Source of the DNA: Zea mays
Lineage: Eukaryota; Streptophyta; Magnoliopsida; Poales; Poaceae
Assembly: GCF_902167145.1 (NCBI RefSeq)
Contig: NC_050096.1
Coordinates: forward strand, 179,215,825-179,279,824
DNA length: 64,000 nt
Direction: 5' to 3'
Shown: positions 11,067 to 22,700 of the stretch, one piece after another
How the letters are laid out: the number at the start of each line of letters is the position of its first letter
Position numbering within the stretch: position 1 is the first letter of the stretch
Translations under genes and position numbers: made by a program
The notes under the pieces: model-generated
What the model was told of the DNA's origin: nothing
The model's database searches: none
The model's input: only the letters and a program-made list of their open reading frames with translations

Positions 11067-11523
11067 TTCTTGTTGGAACAATTTCTTGTTGGATGTGCGT
11101 CTCACCGCGGCCGCTGAGGCCTGAACACTTTGTCTTTTTTGCATGAAGTCGTACTCTCCTTTCTTCCCATTTGCGTGTCCGTCCTAGCTTGTCAATAATA
11201 GGGTGGCTTCCCGAGTTGGTCATTCTTCGTGGCAGGTGATGAGTGAGGTATCCCTAACCCGGAGGCGCAGGAGTTCCTTGGCTCAGTCGGCCTCGCCATT
11301 TACATGTACCCACGTTCGCTCCCTGAGACCCTGCTTCTGACATAGCCAGGAGAACGCAAGAGGCCCCTTTTTCGATTGAAAATTCTTGACGCGGAGAAGT
11401 ACGCCCAATCTCGACGCAGAGGGGTTCCCCCTTTTTAGCCCCCGAGGGAGGGTCGGGCTCTGCCGAGGCGAGGCCGACCCTTCCTTGATGTCCGAGGCGC
11501 AGAAGCTACCTGACGGGTCGGAC
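11067..11523. other. Junction zone where E lost the rest of pol
   Basis: Between the antisense gene's stop and the pol stub there are only about 450 bp, with no RT, RNase H or integrase motif in any frame. The deletion that removed pol must fall in or beside this zone. The 154-codon minus-strand frame over it has no recognisable content. Confidence 0.6.
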
Positions 11524-11640
11524 TCAGGCCCGAATATCCAGCGAGTGCTCGGTGGCGTCCCTTGGTATGTCGGGCATGTCCGAGGGACTCCACGCAAAGA
11601 TATCGGCGTTTGCGCGGAGAAAGTCGGCGAGCACTGCTTT
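11524..11640 (-). pseudogene. Pol stub of E (PR-RT connector only)
   Basis: Reading on past the gag-protease stop (TAG at 11641-11643), the same frame gives 'ADIFAWSPSDMP' and 'EHSLDI' before a TGA at 11524-11526. The matching connector precedes RT in element B ('DVFAWSANDL', 'EHSLNI'). E therefore descends from a pol-bearing ancestor and was cut just before RT. Confidence 0.8.
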
Positions 11641-14600
11641 CTATTTGGGGTCGAGCCCGGAACCGATCCGGATCTGCCTGGAGGCGTCGCCGCTGGGGTC
11701 GAGAGGGACGGCCTTAACCGTCTCCGCTGGCTCGAAGTTGCCGGCATGACGCTTCACATCTGGCACCTCTTTGGAGAGGTTCTCCAGGTCGGCGATGAGG
11801 GCCTCGGACTCGGCGAGGGCCTCGGCGTACTCCACGCACTCCACGTCGCATTCGAACGCGTGTTTGTACGGGGGACCGACGGTGATGACCCCGTTGGGGC
11901 CCGGCATCTTGAGCTTCAGGTAGGTGTAGTTGGGGACGGCCATGAACTTCGCGTAGCATGGCCTTCCCAGTACCGCGTGGTAGGTTCCTCGAAACCCGAC
12001 CACCTCGAACGTCAAGGTCTCCCTTCGGAAGTTGGAGGGCGTTCCGAAGCAGACGGGGAGGTCGAGTCGTCCGAGGGGCTGGACGCGCTTCCCAGGGACG
12101 ATCCCGTGGAAGGGTGCAGCGCCTGCTCGGACGGAGGACAGACCGACGCGCAAGAGCTTGAGGGTCTCGGCGTAGATGATGTTGAGGCAGCTGCCCCCAT
12201 CCATCAGGACCTTGGTGAGCCTGACGTTGCCGATGACGGGGTCGACGACGAGCGGGTATTTCCCCGGGCTCGGCACGTGGTCGGGGTGGTCAGCCTGGTC
12301 GAAGGTGATGGGCTTGTCGGACCAGTCTAGGTAGACTGGCGCCGCCACCTTCACCGAGCAGACCTCCCGGCGCTCTTGCTTGCGATGCCGAGCCGAGGCA
12401 TTCGCCGCATGCCCACCATAGATCATGAAGCAGTCGCGGACCTCGGGGTACTCTCCTGCTTGGTGATCTTCTTTTTTGTCGTCGTCGTGGGCCCTGCCAC
12501 CCTCCGCGGGTGGCCCGGCCCTGTGGAAGTGGCGCCGAAGCATGGCGCACTCCTCGAGAGTGTGCTTGACGGGCCCCTGATGATAGGGGCACGGCTCCTT
12601 GAGCATCTTGTCGAAGAGGTTTGCACCTCCGGGGGGCTTCCGAGGGTTCTTGTACTCGGCGGCGGCGACAAGGTCCGCGTCGGCGGCGTCGCGTTTCGAT
12701 TGCGACTTCTTCTTGCCCTTCTTCTTGGCGCCACGCGGAGTAGACGCCTCGGGAGCCTCTTCCGATGGGCGGCCCTGGGGCTGCTTGTCCTTTCGGAAGA
12801 TAGCCTCGACCGCCTCCTGGCCAGAGGCGAACTTGGTGGCGATGTCCATCAGCTCGCTCGCCCTGGTGGGGGTTTTGCGACCCAACTTGCTCACCAGGTC
12901 ACGGCAAGTAGTGCTGGCAAGGAACGCGCCGATGACATCCGAGTCGGTGATGTTGGGCAGCTCGGTGCGCTGCTTCGAGAATCGCCGGATGTAGTCCCGG
13001 AGCGACTCTCCCGGCTGTTGCCAGCAGCTTCGAAGGTCCCAGGAATTCCCGGGGCGCACGTATGTGCCCTGGAAATTGCCGGCGAAGGCTTGGACCAAGT
13101 CGTCCCAGCTGGAGATCTGCCCCGGAGGCAGGTGCTCCAACCAGGCGCGAGCAGTGTCGGAGAGGAACAGGGGGAGGTTTTGGATGATGAGGTTGTCGTT
13201 GTCCGTTCCACCCAGTTGGCAGGCCAGGCGGTAGTCCGCGAGCCACAGTCCCGGTCTCGTTTCCCCCGAGTACTTTGTGATGGTAGTCGGGGGTCGGAAC
13301 CGGGTCGGGAACGGCGCCCGTCGGATGGCCCGACTGAAGGCCTGCGGACTGGGTGGTTCGGGCGAGGGACTCCGATCCTCCCCGCTGTCGTAGCGCCCCC
13401 CACGCCTGGGGTGGTAGCCTCGGCGCACCCTTTCGTCGAGGTGGGCTCGTCGGTCACGTCGATGGTGCTCGTTGCCGAGGTGGCCCGGGGCCGCAGGCGC
13501 GGTGTTGCGCGTGCGTCCGGTGTAGACCGAGGCTTCCCGCATGAATCGGGAAGTCGCGGCATGAGGTTCCGAGGGGTATCCCTGCCTTCGGGAGGCAGTG
13601 CTCTCGGCCCGTCGGGCCGCAGCGCCTTCCAGGAGATCCTTGAGCTCTCCCTGGATCCACCGACCCTCGGTAGTTGATGGCTCCGGCATCGCGCGGAGGA
13701 GCATCGCTGCGGCTGCCAGGTTCTGACCAACCCCGCTGGATGCGGGCGGCGGCCTAACCCTGACATCGTTGGCGACGCAGTGCTGGAGACCTTGGGGCAG
13801 GTGACGTATTTCTCCGGCCGGGGGTTGGCCCGCCCATACCTGTCCGACGTCCCGACGGATCGGCTCAAGCGCTCCTGTTCCCTCGTTGAGCCTGGCCTGC
13901 GCCCCGCGGACTTGCTCGAGTTGTGGGTCGTGACCCCCCGCCGGAACGGGGACCACAGCTAGCTCCCGCGGGATGTCGGCGCGAGGCACCGGCCTAGGAA
14001 GATCACCGTCCTCCGGCATGCCGAGATGGTTGCCTTCGGAGGGATCCCCTAGCTCGATGTGGAAACATTCGCGGCTTGGGCCGCAGCCCTCGTCGTTAAG
14101 GCTGCGGCTTCCGTCGGAACAGTCGGAGAGGCAGTAGTTACATGCGGTCATGAAGTCACGCATGGCACTGGGGTTGCCAAGTCCAGAGAAATCCCAACAG
14201 ATGCTGGGATCGTCATCTTCCTCGGACCCAGAGGGCCCGTAGGTTGAGACGTCCGTCAACCGGTCCCAAGGCGACCGCATACGAAACACCAGTGGGGTTG
14301 CACTCGCCTCAATGAGAGCGCCCGCCAAAGCAAGGTTGCTAGGTGGGTTGAGGCCGAGTCGAAATGACGTAAGATGGGGATTAGTCAGTACCTTTTGGTC
14401 GACGCGGAGCGACGTAGTCACATCGGGGACTGGTTGCGTCGTCATCTCAGGTACAAGGGCGACGTCCTGCAAGCTTTCCGCGAGCGCGCTGGCGTCGTCT
14501 TCTTGCTCGGGATCAGCGTGTCGCGGGGGGACGGCGCTTGCCTTCGTCTCGAACGCGAGGTCGACGCCCGGCGTGCCTTCCGTCTGGGCGTCGGGGGCGT

Positions 14601-14889
14601 CGATTCGCTCGACGGCCGACGAAGCGCGGCCTCCCGCTTGGCCTTGGTTGCCCCGCCTCCTCCTCCGTTGGCGGGGGAGAGAACGGAGCGATCTCGAATG
14701 TTGTTCTTCCACCACGCGGGGAAGATGTCGTCGATTCCCCCGCCGGCGGGCGGGTTGTCGGCCGCCATTGTCGTTGTCGCACGGCGGTGGAAGGAGTATC
14801 ATGTCGTAGCTGCCGTCGAAGGACATGAACTCAAGACTCCCGAAACGGAGCACCGTCCCGGGCCGGAGAGGTTGCTGGAGACTGCCCAT
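11641..14889 (-). CDS. Gag-protease polyprotein of element E
   Basis: Uninterrupted 1082-residue frame beginning about 40 bp after the PBS. The first ~480 residues are low-complexity and charged. A retrotransposon Gag domain follows ('ITKYSGETRPGLWLADYR', 'WLEHLPPGQI', 'LRDYIRRFSKQRTELP'), then a basic region and an atypical Cys/His segment ('CPYHQ' ... 'KHTLEEC') typical of Tat gag. A retropepsin-like domain near residue 894 has the active-site motif 'MDGGSCLN'. Gag would form the particle and PR would process it. The ORF ends before RT. Its integrity, unlike every pol in the window, suggests recent function or recent insertion. The exact boundary between Gag and PR is not visible. Confidence 0.9.
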   Translation of the reverse strand: MGSLQQPLRPGTVLRFGSLEFMSFDGSYDMILLPPPCDNDNGGRQPARRRGNRRHLPRVVEEQHSRSLRSLPRQRRRRRGNQGQAGGRASSAVERIDAPDAQTEGTPGVDLAFETKASAVPPRHADPEQEDDASALAESLQDVALVPEMTTQPVPDVTTSLRVDQKVLTNPHLTSFRLGLNPPSNLALAGALIEASATPLVFRMRSPWDRLTDVSTYGPSGSEEDDDPSICWDFSGLGNPSAMRDFMTACNYCLSDCSDGSRSLNDEGCGPSRECFHIELGDPSEGNHLGMPEDGDLPRPVPRADIPRELAVVPVPAGGHDPQLEQVRGAQARLNEGTGALEPIRRDVGQVWAGQPPAGEIRHLPQGLQHCVANDVRVRPPPASSGVGQNLAAAAMLLRAMPEPSTTEGRWIQGELKDLLEGAAARRAESTASRRQGYPSEPHAATSRFMREASVYTGRTRNTAPAAPGHLGNEHHRRDRRAHLDERVRRGYHPRRGGRYDSGEDRSPSPEPPSPQAFSRAIRRAPFPTRFRPPTTITKYSGETRPGLWLADYRLACQLGGTDNDNLIIQNLPLFLSDTARAWLEHLPPGQISSWDDLVQAFAGNFQGTYVRPGNSWDLRSCWQQPGESLRDYIRRFSKQRTELPNITDSDVIGAFLASTTCRDLVSKLGRKTPTRASELMDIATKFASGQEAVEAIFRKDKQPQGRPSEEAPEASTPRGAKKKGKKKSQSKRDAADADLVAAAEYKNPRKPPGGANLFDKMLKEPCPYHQGPVKHTLEECAMLRRHFHRAGPPAEGGRAHDDDKKEDHQAGEYPEVRDCFMIYGGHAANASARHRKQERREVCSVKVAAPVYLDWSDKPITFDQADHPDHVPSPGKYPLVVDPVIGNVRLTKVLMDGGSCLNIIYAETLKLLRVGLSSVRAGAAPFHGIVPGKRVQPLGRLDLPVCFGTPSNFRRETLTFEVVGFRGTYHAVLGRPCYAKFMAVPNYTYLKLKMPGPNGVITVGPPYKHAFECDVECVEYAEALAESEALIADLENLSKEVPDVKRHAGNFEPAETVKAVPLDPSGDASRQIRIGSGLDPK

Positions 14890-14930
14890 CTGGAGCTTGA
14901 CGGGAAGCTGTTCGTCAACACGTAGCAGGC

Positions 14931-14949
14931 CCCTACCTGGCGCGCCAAC
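14931..14949 (-). promoter_or_regulatory. Element E primer-binding site
   Basis: Minus-strand reading is GTTGGCGCGCCAGGTAGGG, immediately after the 5' LTR end. TGGCGC-type PBSs are usual in Tat elements. I do not assign the tRNA. Confidence 0.8.
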
Positions 14950-16689
14950 TGTTGGCGTTTCGAGACCGGGGGGTCCCTAAGCCGACGAGTGAGTGTGCTG
15001 CGTGTCCCAGCCCAGATGGGTCGAGCGCGTGGGCGAGCGCGAAGGGGGGAGAGGCGAGGTGGCCGGAGACGGGCGTGAGAGAGGTGGAAGTCCCGCGGCC
15101 TTCGTGTTCGTCCCTCGCCCAGGTCGGGTGCGCTTGCAGTAGGGGGGTTACAAGCGTCCACGCGGGTGAGGGAAGCGAGCGGCCCCAAGAGAGCGCCTGT
15201 CCCGTCCTCGGTCCCGCGCGGCCAACCCTCTCTAAGAAGGCCCTGGTCCTTCCTTTTATAGTCGTAAGGAGAGGATCCAGGTGTACAATGGGGGTGTAGC
15301 AGAGTGCTACGTGTCTAGCGGAGGGAGAGCTAGCGCCCTAAGTACATGCCAATGTGGCAGCCGGAGAGATCTTGGCACCCTGCTGGTGTGATGTCGTGGC
15401 TGTCGGAGAAGCAACGGAGCTTGGCGGAAGGACAGCTGTCGGAGCGGTCGAGTCCTTGCTGACGTCCACCTGCTTCCGTAAGAGAGCTGAGAGCCGCCGC
15501 CGTCATAGAGCTTGGGAGGCGCCATCATTGCCTATCTGGCGGAGCTGGCCAGATGGGACACCGGTCTTGTTCTCTGCGGCCCGAGTCGGCTCGGGGTAGA
15601 GTGGTGATGGCGCTCCCTGTTGACGTGGCGGGCCCGCGCCCGAGGCCGGGCGACGTGGGGGCTCCTCCGAAGCTGGGGTCGAATCTGTCTTCCGTTGCCG
15701 AGGCCGAGTCCGAGCCCCTGGGTCGGGCGAGGCGGAAGTCGTTCGGCAGAGGCCAGGGCGGAGTCCGAGCCCTGGGGTCGGGCGAGGCGGAGTTCGTCGT
15801 CTTCCGGGGCCGAGCCCGAGTCCGAGCCCTGGGGTCGGGCGGAGCGGAGTTCGCCGTCTTCCGGGTCTTAGCCCGAGTCCGAGCCCTGGGGTCGAGCGGA
15901 GCGGAGTTCGCCGTCTTCCGGGTCTTAGCCCGAGTCCGAGCCCTGGGGTCGGGCGGAGCGGAGTTCACCGTCTTCCGGGTCTTAGCCCGAGTCCGAGCCC
16001 TGGGGTCGGGCGGAGCGGAGTTCGCTGTCTTCCGGGTCTTAGCCCGAGTCCGAGCCCTGGGGTCGGGCGGAGCGGAGTTCGCCGTCTTCCGGGTCTTAGC
16101 CCGAGTCCGAGCCCTGGGGTCGGGCGGAGCGGAGTTCGCCGTCTTCCGGGTCTTAGCCCGAGTCCGAGCCCTGGGGTCGGGCGGAGCGGAGTTCCCTATG
16201 GCGCCCTTCGCGAGGCCTGACTGCCTGTTAGACTCACTCTGCCGAGTGGCACTGCAGTCGGAGTGGCGCAGGCGGCGCTGTCCTTCTGTCTGACCGGTCA
16301 GTGGAGCGGCAGAGTGACGGCGGTCACTTCGGCTCTGCCGGGGGGCGCGCGTCAGGATAGAGGTGTCAGGCCACCTTTGCGTTAAATGCTCCTGCAACTC
16401 GGTCAGTCGGTGCGGCGATTTAGTCAGGGTTGCTTCTTAGCGAAGCCAAGGCCTCGGGCGAGCCGGAGATGTGTCCGCCGTTAAAAGGGGGGCCTCGGGC
16501 GAGACGGAAGTCCCTCGAGGTCGGCTGCCCGAGTCCGAGGCTAGGCTCGGGTGAAGCGTGATCGAGTCACTCGTATGGACTGATCCCTGACTTAATCGCA
16601 CCCATCAGGCCTCTGCAGCTTTATGCTGATGGGGGTTACCAGCTGAGAATTAGGCGTCTTGAGGGTACCCCTAATTATGGTCCCCGACA
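14950..16689 (-). repeat. Element E 5' LTR
   Basis: 1740 bp, about 99% identical to 4544-6282, with the 57-bp tandem array at about 15811-16196 (units at 15868, 15925, 15982, 16039, 16096, 16153). A minus-strand TATA box (CTATAAAAGG) at 15252-15261 would drive the genomic RNA leftward. Confidence 0.96.
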
Positions 16690-16694
16690 CCAGT
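16690..16694. other. Target-site duplication of element E, right copy (CCAGT)
   Basis: Identical to 4539-4543. Element A's LTR sequence continues directly from here. Confidence 0.97.
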
Positions 16695-18147
16695 GGATGC
16701 TCGCCAAGCGAGCAGCTCCCCCAGCAAACACTATCTAAGTGTTAAATTAAAGGCAAGCCCCGGTTTTATGCATAACCTGTTCTATATGCTATTTTACTAC
16801 ACTTAATGTTTGTAGGCTTGTATTGTGTACTTAAGTGTAGGAGTTGATTGAAACCCTAGTTGCATGAACTCAGGAATCCTTTTGAGATGGATACTTGTAT
16901 GCTAGGTCGAGTAGCTGCTTTGCTAATTAGGGATCTCGGTAGAAGTCGAGTGATTTTTCTAGCGCTCGCGCGAGGTCAGGAATTGGTTGTACCCACTTCA
17001 TATCATATTGATGTTGGTCTGTGGACACGGATCCATGGGGATGCGTGGTCTACGAGATGAAAGTGGAATAAGGATTAACATGCGGATACCTGTGTCAAGC
17101 GTTTGAATGTACTAAGCACATACCGAGAAATATGGTAAATCGGTAAGCCTAGTACCTGAGTGAACCTGCCCGCAGATTGCCCTCCTCACGCGACCTGAGA
17201 CGTGGTCTCCTATTCCGGTTATGGTGGGTACAAGTGCGGTCACTGCACGACGGCAGTCGGGGTCAGTGAAGCATTGTACGCCAAGGCGGTGAGCCCCTTT
17301 CTGTTGCCAGGGAATCGATGGGGACGGTTGATGTGTGTGGGGACAGAGTGCCTCGCCACGTCGTGTGTTTAGGTTTACCTTGCAAGGATAAAAACTCGAT
17401 TCGAATCGTCTGCTTCTCGCAGCTAATGAGACTGCTTGATCCATTGTACTGCATTGAGTAATAAGTGGAAATGAGGTGACTGGCAAAAAGATGTTGATTG
17501 CAATAATGTTTGATACCATGTATGAATAGCTAGGTACTCATCTAGTCTAAAGGATTCTACTAAAACTTGAAAAGCTAAAACTTGTTTTTAGACTCAGCTA
17601 GTGATTTTGGCAAACCAAACCTCTCAGCCAAACAGCTGCATGTCTAGAGGTAGAGGAGTAGACTCCTCACACCGGGTAAGTCTAGCTGAGTATTAGTATA
17701 CTCAGCCTTGCTTGTGGCATAATTTTTGCAGGTACTACTTAGGATGATTGGTTGATGGTGTGACTTGGCCTTCGTCCCTGCCACCGGGACAGACGGTCGA
17801 GTGGGTTACTACTTCCGCAGGAGAGGACCAGGAGGAGTAGCGTGGCCAGGCTTCGCCATGTTACTCGGTTTTCTCTGTTAGTTATTTCCGCTGCATTAAA
17901 ATTTATGGTTATTATTTCTGAAACTCCGATAATGTAATCACTAATGATACTTAATAAATTGTGGTATTATGTTTTATTGTATTTCTCTGTGCCTCACCTT
18001 CGTGTGAGCTAGTGGTATTCGATCCTGGATAAGTGGCTTTATCGGACTAGATCCGAAGGACTGACGTTTTATTCCTATTTAAGTGTGGTCTAGCCTCTAA
18101 GGTGGGACTTAGGCACTTAAGTTGGAATAATTCGGGCGGTTCCGCCA
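16695..18147 (+). mobile_element. Element A, 5' LTR (second part, to its end)
   Basis: Matches 24734-26155 of the 3' LTR. It ends in TTCCGCCA, four bases before the Met-type PBS. It keeps an 18-bp stretch (about 18047-18064, between 'TATCGGAC' and 'GTTTTATT') that the other LTR has lost between short GGAC/GAC repeats. Confidence 0.85.
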
Positions 18148-18151
18148 TAGC

Positions 18152-18163
18152 TGGTATCGGAGC
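18152..18163 (+). promoter_or_regulatory. Element A primer-binding site
   Basis: TGGTATCGGAGC, complementary-type to the 3' end of initiator tRNA-Met with one change. It follows the LTR end by four bases and sets element A's orientation as plus. Confidence 0.8.
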
Positions 18164-19768
18164 GAATACCATTACAGAGAAGTCAATAAGTCATAATTAC
18201 CAACCTTTTCTAAAGTAAAACTTGCTAGAAACCAATGTTGGATAGATCGTCAGGACGATAAGTTAGACCTAGGACATGAAGCCCTAGGAATAGATGGGTA
18301 GCTAGGTGGCTAGTTATTTAGGACATAAAGGCTACTACTACTATTAAATAGGATGTTGTAGAAGCACCCAAAAAATTAGTTAGGTTTGAGAAGACGACTA
18401 GAATGAGCATGCATCATGATTGTCGCATTATAATTGTCTCTTGTGCATCAACATGCTTCTCTCACCTTATTCCAATAATAAGAAATTGTGAATAATGTAT
18501 TGTATTGCTATTTATGAACAAAAAGAAAATGTCGCATCATGTGTTGTTTTGATAGTCTTGTTAGGTTCTGATTTCTCTTGTCTTGTTATCTTGGAGGTGT
18601 TGTAGCTGTTCAACCCTTTTGACCCCCTCCAAACAACCTTGAGTTAGCAAGTGAAATCTCAAAAAAAAATATATGCTTGTGTTGGTGTTACTAGCCCTTG
18701 TGTGTTTTACCCTTGAAGTTACACCTGCGCAGCTTATAGAACCCCATAACTTGACCGCTAGATCAACCCAAGTCTCCTTGTGCACTTGTTGTGTTAAAAA
18801 AAATTGTTTGGTGTCTAGTTGCGCAAACCATGACCAAGCCATGTTTCTTTCCATAAGTCCTTGCCCCAAAAACTTCCTAGCATTTCTGTTGATCATCCTA
18901 GCTGATCTTGCTTGATGACCTCTCTTTTCACCTGGATCTGGTAATCATTTTCCTTGTGAATCATGTTGTGGCTTATCATCCAAATCTCTGGATCCTTTAA
19001 TGATTCTACCCTATTATCTGGTTATATGTTATAACCCGTTCTCAAGTATCGGATGTTGATCTGCCTAAATCTCTCCATTCGGGTCATTCTCATACTCTTT
19101 CTCTAAGGATCATGATGTCGATTTATCAACTTATCTCTAAACGGCATCTCTATGTGGATTAATGAACCTTGCTGTTATCTTTGGATCTCTCATGTCTCTA
19201 AAAGCTTATCAATCTCGATCTTATGGTTGGTTCCTCCTCATATTAAATATCGTATCAAGCTTTGACTGATAATCCCCGTGATGATCATAAAATAGTTCTG
19301 TGAGTTGAAGAAAATTCTCAGGTGATACTCTTTCGCCAACAATCTCTGCTTCAACTCCAGTCACATTCTTATTTTCTGAGCCATACTCTCATGGGCTCCA
19401 TCTATTTATGCTATGTGAAATTCTCATGGGTTACGTTTGGTAATGGTGTTATGACTAACGACCGATGGTGCCGCGACGAAACCGAGAGCCCACTATGGTG
19501 CACACATGGTTGAGCTGCTCGGCACGCGCTGGTATCATGGTTAATAGTTGTGATCCATTACGAGGCTATATCGATAAGTTATCTTTTGTGGACATTCTCT
19601 CCAAGTGATCGCTGTATTTTGTCTCAACATGCCGCGATATTCTATCCAATTCTATCTTCATTATCTTGTCAGATCCCGTCTCATGAATTTGCATCTATCT
19701 TCAGTCTGGGAGTTACATGCTTCTCCACCTTTAAAGATCTTCATTCGAATCTCGGGACGAGATTCTTT
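18164..19768 (+). other. Element A interior, no coding capacity
   Basis: 1.6 kb between PBS and PPT with no Gag, protease, RT or integrase motif in any frame. The longest frames (about 80-111 codons near 18561-18915) are featureless and lie on opposite strands. Size and content fit a large-LTR, coding-free derivative needing proteins in trans. Confidence 0.8.
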
Positions 19769-19783
19769 TTAAGGGGGGAAGGC
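19769..19783 (+). promoter_or_regulatory. Element A polypurine tract
   Basis: TTAAGGGGGGAAGGC directly precedes the TGTGACAC start of the 3' LTR. Confidence 0.85.
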
Positions 19784-22700
19784 TGTGACACTCCAGGTGT
19801 CTAATTCAGGTTATGTCGAAAGATTTGTCCCTAACTCGAATCGTCAGTGGAAATTTCTATTTCTCGCTCGCGTATGTCTCTGATTATCCAGATTATTCAT
19901 TCACATTTAACCGAATTCGGAGTTATTCAGTCTCGCAGAAGGCCGAATTTGGAGCCTGTTAAAACTTTTATTTCTCGGCACGAATGCAAACTCGATGATC
20001 AATCTCGATTTATAAATCTCGTCTAAAGCCCATTTAATCAAACGCTCGATAGCTGCTAGTCGAGCTGTGTCCGAATCCAATTTCTCGATGTTCGATCGAT
20101 GTCCAACTATTTTAATCTGAGTTCGTACTCTCAAACGGAATACTCAATATGTCGTCCTCTAATTAATTCTTACTCGACTCAGCCTAGTATCTTGTGTCTG
20201 AACTGAATTCAAAACTCGCATCGACAGTGCTTTTTAAAATGTCACGATTCGCCTTCTCCGACTAAAAATCCAAAGCCGATCAAATTTCAGGACGATTTAT
20301 TTTCGAATCACGAGTAGGGAATTATTTCCGAGCAAATTCAAATCAGACTCTCAGCCAAATTTAATCGCTCAATCGTCCATTCGTCCGCACTCTATTTCGC
20401 TCTGTTTTTCCGTAGCGACGAATTCCGCAGGAGCATTTTTACTCTGGAAATAATTTAGCGCGACACGATTTAGCGTTTTGGGCCAAGCCCATTCTAGCCC
20501 AGCCCAGCCCACTAAGGAAACCCTAACCCTAGGGCTCTTCTATAAATATGAACCCCTCTCCCCTTGCACTTGGCCATTTTTCACTCCCACCCCTCTAAGT
20601 TTTTCAGCCGCCACTCTCTCTTCCTGTTTCTCCTACGCGCAGCAGCAGGCGCCTCTCTTCCTCCCTGCTTCACGGCAGCAGCACGCCGGCGCGCAGGGGC
20701 CTCCCATGGCCGCCAGGCTCCCTCAACGTCAGTGCTCCCTGCTCTCCTCCCCATGGGCGCGTCCCCTGCAGGCGAGCAGCGGATCCCCTGTCCCAGCGGC
20801 CTCCATGGCACGAGCTCCATTTTTTTCAGAGCCGTCGAAGCTCCCCATGGCGCCCAAGACTCCCATGGCCGCCTAGCTCTCTGCTCCCACTCCCTCCAGC
20901 CGCGCCCTCCCTGTTCCATGGCGTCCTCCCCTTCTTCCACCTCTAGCCGGCGCCCTGCACAGTGACCCGCTCCACTGGCTCTACCGCGCGCAGAGCAGTT
21001 TTCTCTGGGTCCAAGCTCGAGCAGGTGAGGCCGCCGTCGCCCATGGCTGATGCCCTGCTCAGGGGATGAATCCCGCGCTCCCTATGCTACATCTCCAGCC
21101 GGTTTTTGTTCCCCTGCTTTCCGGCCAGCAACCAGCAACGCCAGCAGCACAACACCACACCTGTTGTCCCAGCCACCCCGTCGAGTTCCCCTTTACAACT
21201 TCCATGGCACAGGGAAGAACAGCAGCCCACCCTCCAAAACACCAAGCCGCGGCAGCAACCTCCATGGCGCCCCTATTTTCCTCCCCTAGTTGCGCACCCC
21301 TTCTGTTCTCCTCAATGCCCCTTGGTTGTTCGACAAAATGCGCAGCAAGCCGCGCGTTGCAGCAGCCCTCCCGTTCGATCTCCACTCCCCTCGTCGCGTG
21401 TCGTCGCTCTCGCGCTCGCTGCGCAGCCCCATCCGCGACGCCGTCGAAACCCGTGGTGAGAAAACCCTGCTGCCCTTGCTGCTATGATATTTTTTTGTTC
21501 TCGATAAAAATGTTGAACTGTTGCGTGTGTCTAATCGCAGCTAGTGGTCGACGTCGCGCTTCGCGCCTTGCCCGTTCGACGAAATGCCGAGCCATGTGGA
21601 CAGCCCATGCGTCTAATCCCGACTCGTTCAGGTTGATTGATTTATAGTTTATAATACATATGCTTTGGTTGATGTCGGGCAATGCATGTATATATGTGGA
21701 TGTGTGTAATATGTTTCGACTTTACACGTTGGTAGGATCACATTTGTGGTTGGGGAACAAGAGGTTGTTGATGTGTGCGATTTGTAGTTTGTCTAATTAC
21801 GTTTTGGTCGATGTGGTGTATATTGGTGTTTGAATATGTGTGGGTATAAAATGTTTTGGTTACATGACATGGCAAGGTCGCATTCACGTTTTGGTAACCA
21901 AATGTGTCGTGCTTGTTTTATGTGATGAGTAAGTCTGGAGATACAAGTAATGTAAGGATTGAATTAGTGCACGTATGTGTGTGTGTGTCGTGGTGTATTA
22001 TGGTAATGGTGGCGTAAGGTGTTTATTTGAGGTGTGCGGGTGTATGCTGTAATATGGTTATACTCGCGACGAAGAAAGATGTATACATTGGGTAACACGA
22101 CACTTAGGTCGATGTTGTATAATCAAATAAAGGATGTATTATTGAGCATGAGTCAAATGTGGGGTACTAGTGGTACGCTAGGCAGGCGGTGTCCAAATAA
22201 ATTAACCGGTTGATGTGGTAGTTGTCGTGCGTGATTTATTGTTAGTGAGTAGTGGGATTATGAGTTATGTAAGGATTATGTTAGAAACTAGTAGGCGACG
22301 TGTAACTGTGTTCGTGTTGCGAATAATAGATCAGTAGGTATTATTGGTGTCATTAGCAAGTAGGATGATTCCTGTGGTGCGATAAATTTTGAAGGGCGAA
22401 GGACATGCATAGTATGTGGATTGAGTTAACCAAAAATGGTGTTAAGTTGAGGTTTATTTGTGCATGGAAAGTAATAATGTGTTTAATACTTAGAACTCTT
22501 AGTCGATAGTAGAAATTGACTTGGCTTAAATAGAGAGGTGGTGACATGCCAAAGTAGTCATCGCTTTCTCTATAATTATAAGTCGAGCCAGTACACCTTA
22601 CGCGTTCCTCGAATTTCACCTCGCACATAGTGTACGGTTGGGTTCATTGCTTCGACTAGATGTTTCCGAGAGAACATGTCGGTTGGTAATGCAATTATGT

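Larger units (their letters stand above)
4544..16689 (-). mobile_element. Element E: non-autonomous Tat-like Ty3/gypsy retrotransposon
   Basis: Complete 12.1-kb element with LTRs of 1739 and 1740 bp (TGT...ACA ends), a PBS at 14931-14949, a PPT at 6283-6300 and a perfect 5-bp TSD. On the minus strand the order is LTR, PBS, gag-protease, a short pol stub, [an antisense gene on the plus strand], PPT, LTR. Reverse transcriptase, RNase H and integrase are absent. The LTRs differ at roughly 15-20 positions (about 1%), indicating a recent insertion. Mobilisation by a relative supplying pol in trans is an inference. The antisense gene between pol and the 3' LTR is a described trait of grass Tat-lineage elements; I do not assign a family name. 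Confidence 0.93.

Noticed and set aside
12376..13677. 433-codon plus-strand frame (and 11386-12330)
   Set aside because: Opposite-strand shadow of the gag-protease ORF in high-GC sequence.
16860..17519. 66- and 135-codon frames preserved at 24899-25558
   Set aside because: Their preservation only reflects recent common origin of the two LTRs of A; no start context, domain or codon bias was seen.
18561..18915. Overlapping 111- and 80-codon frames in A's interior
   Set aside because: Opposite strands over the same bases, no motif, AT-rich; nothing supports a protein.
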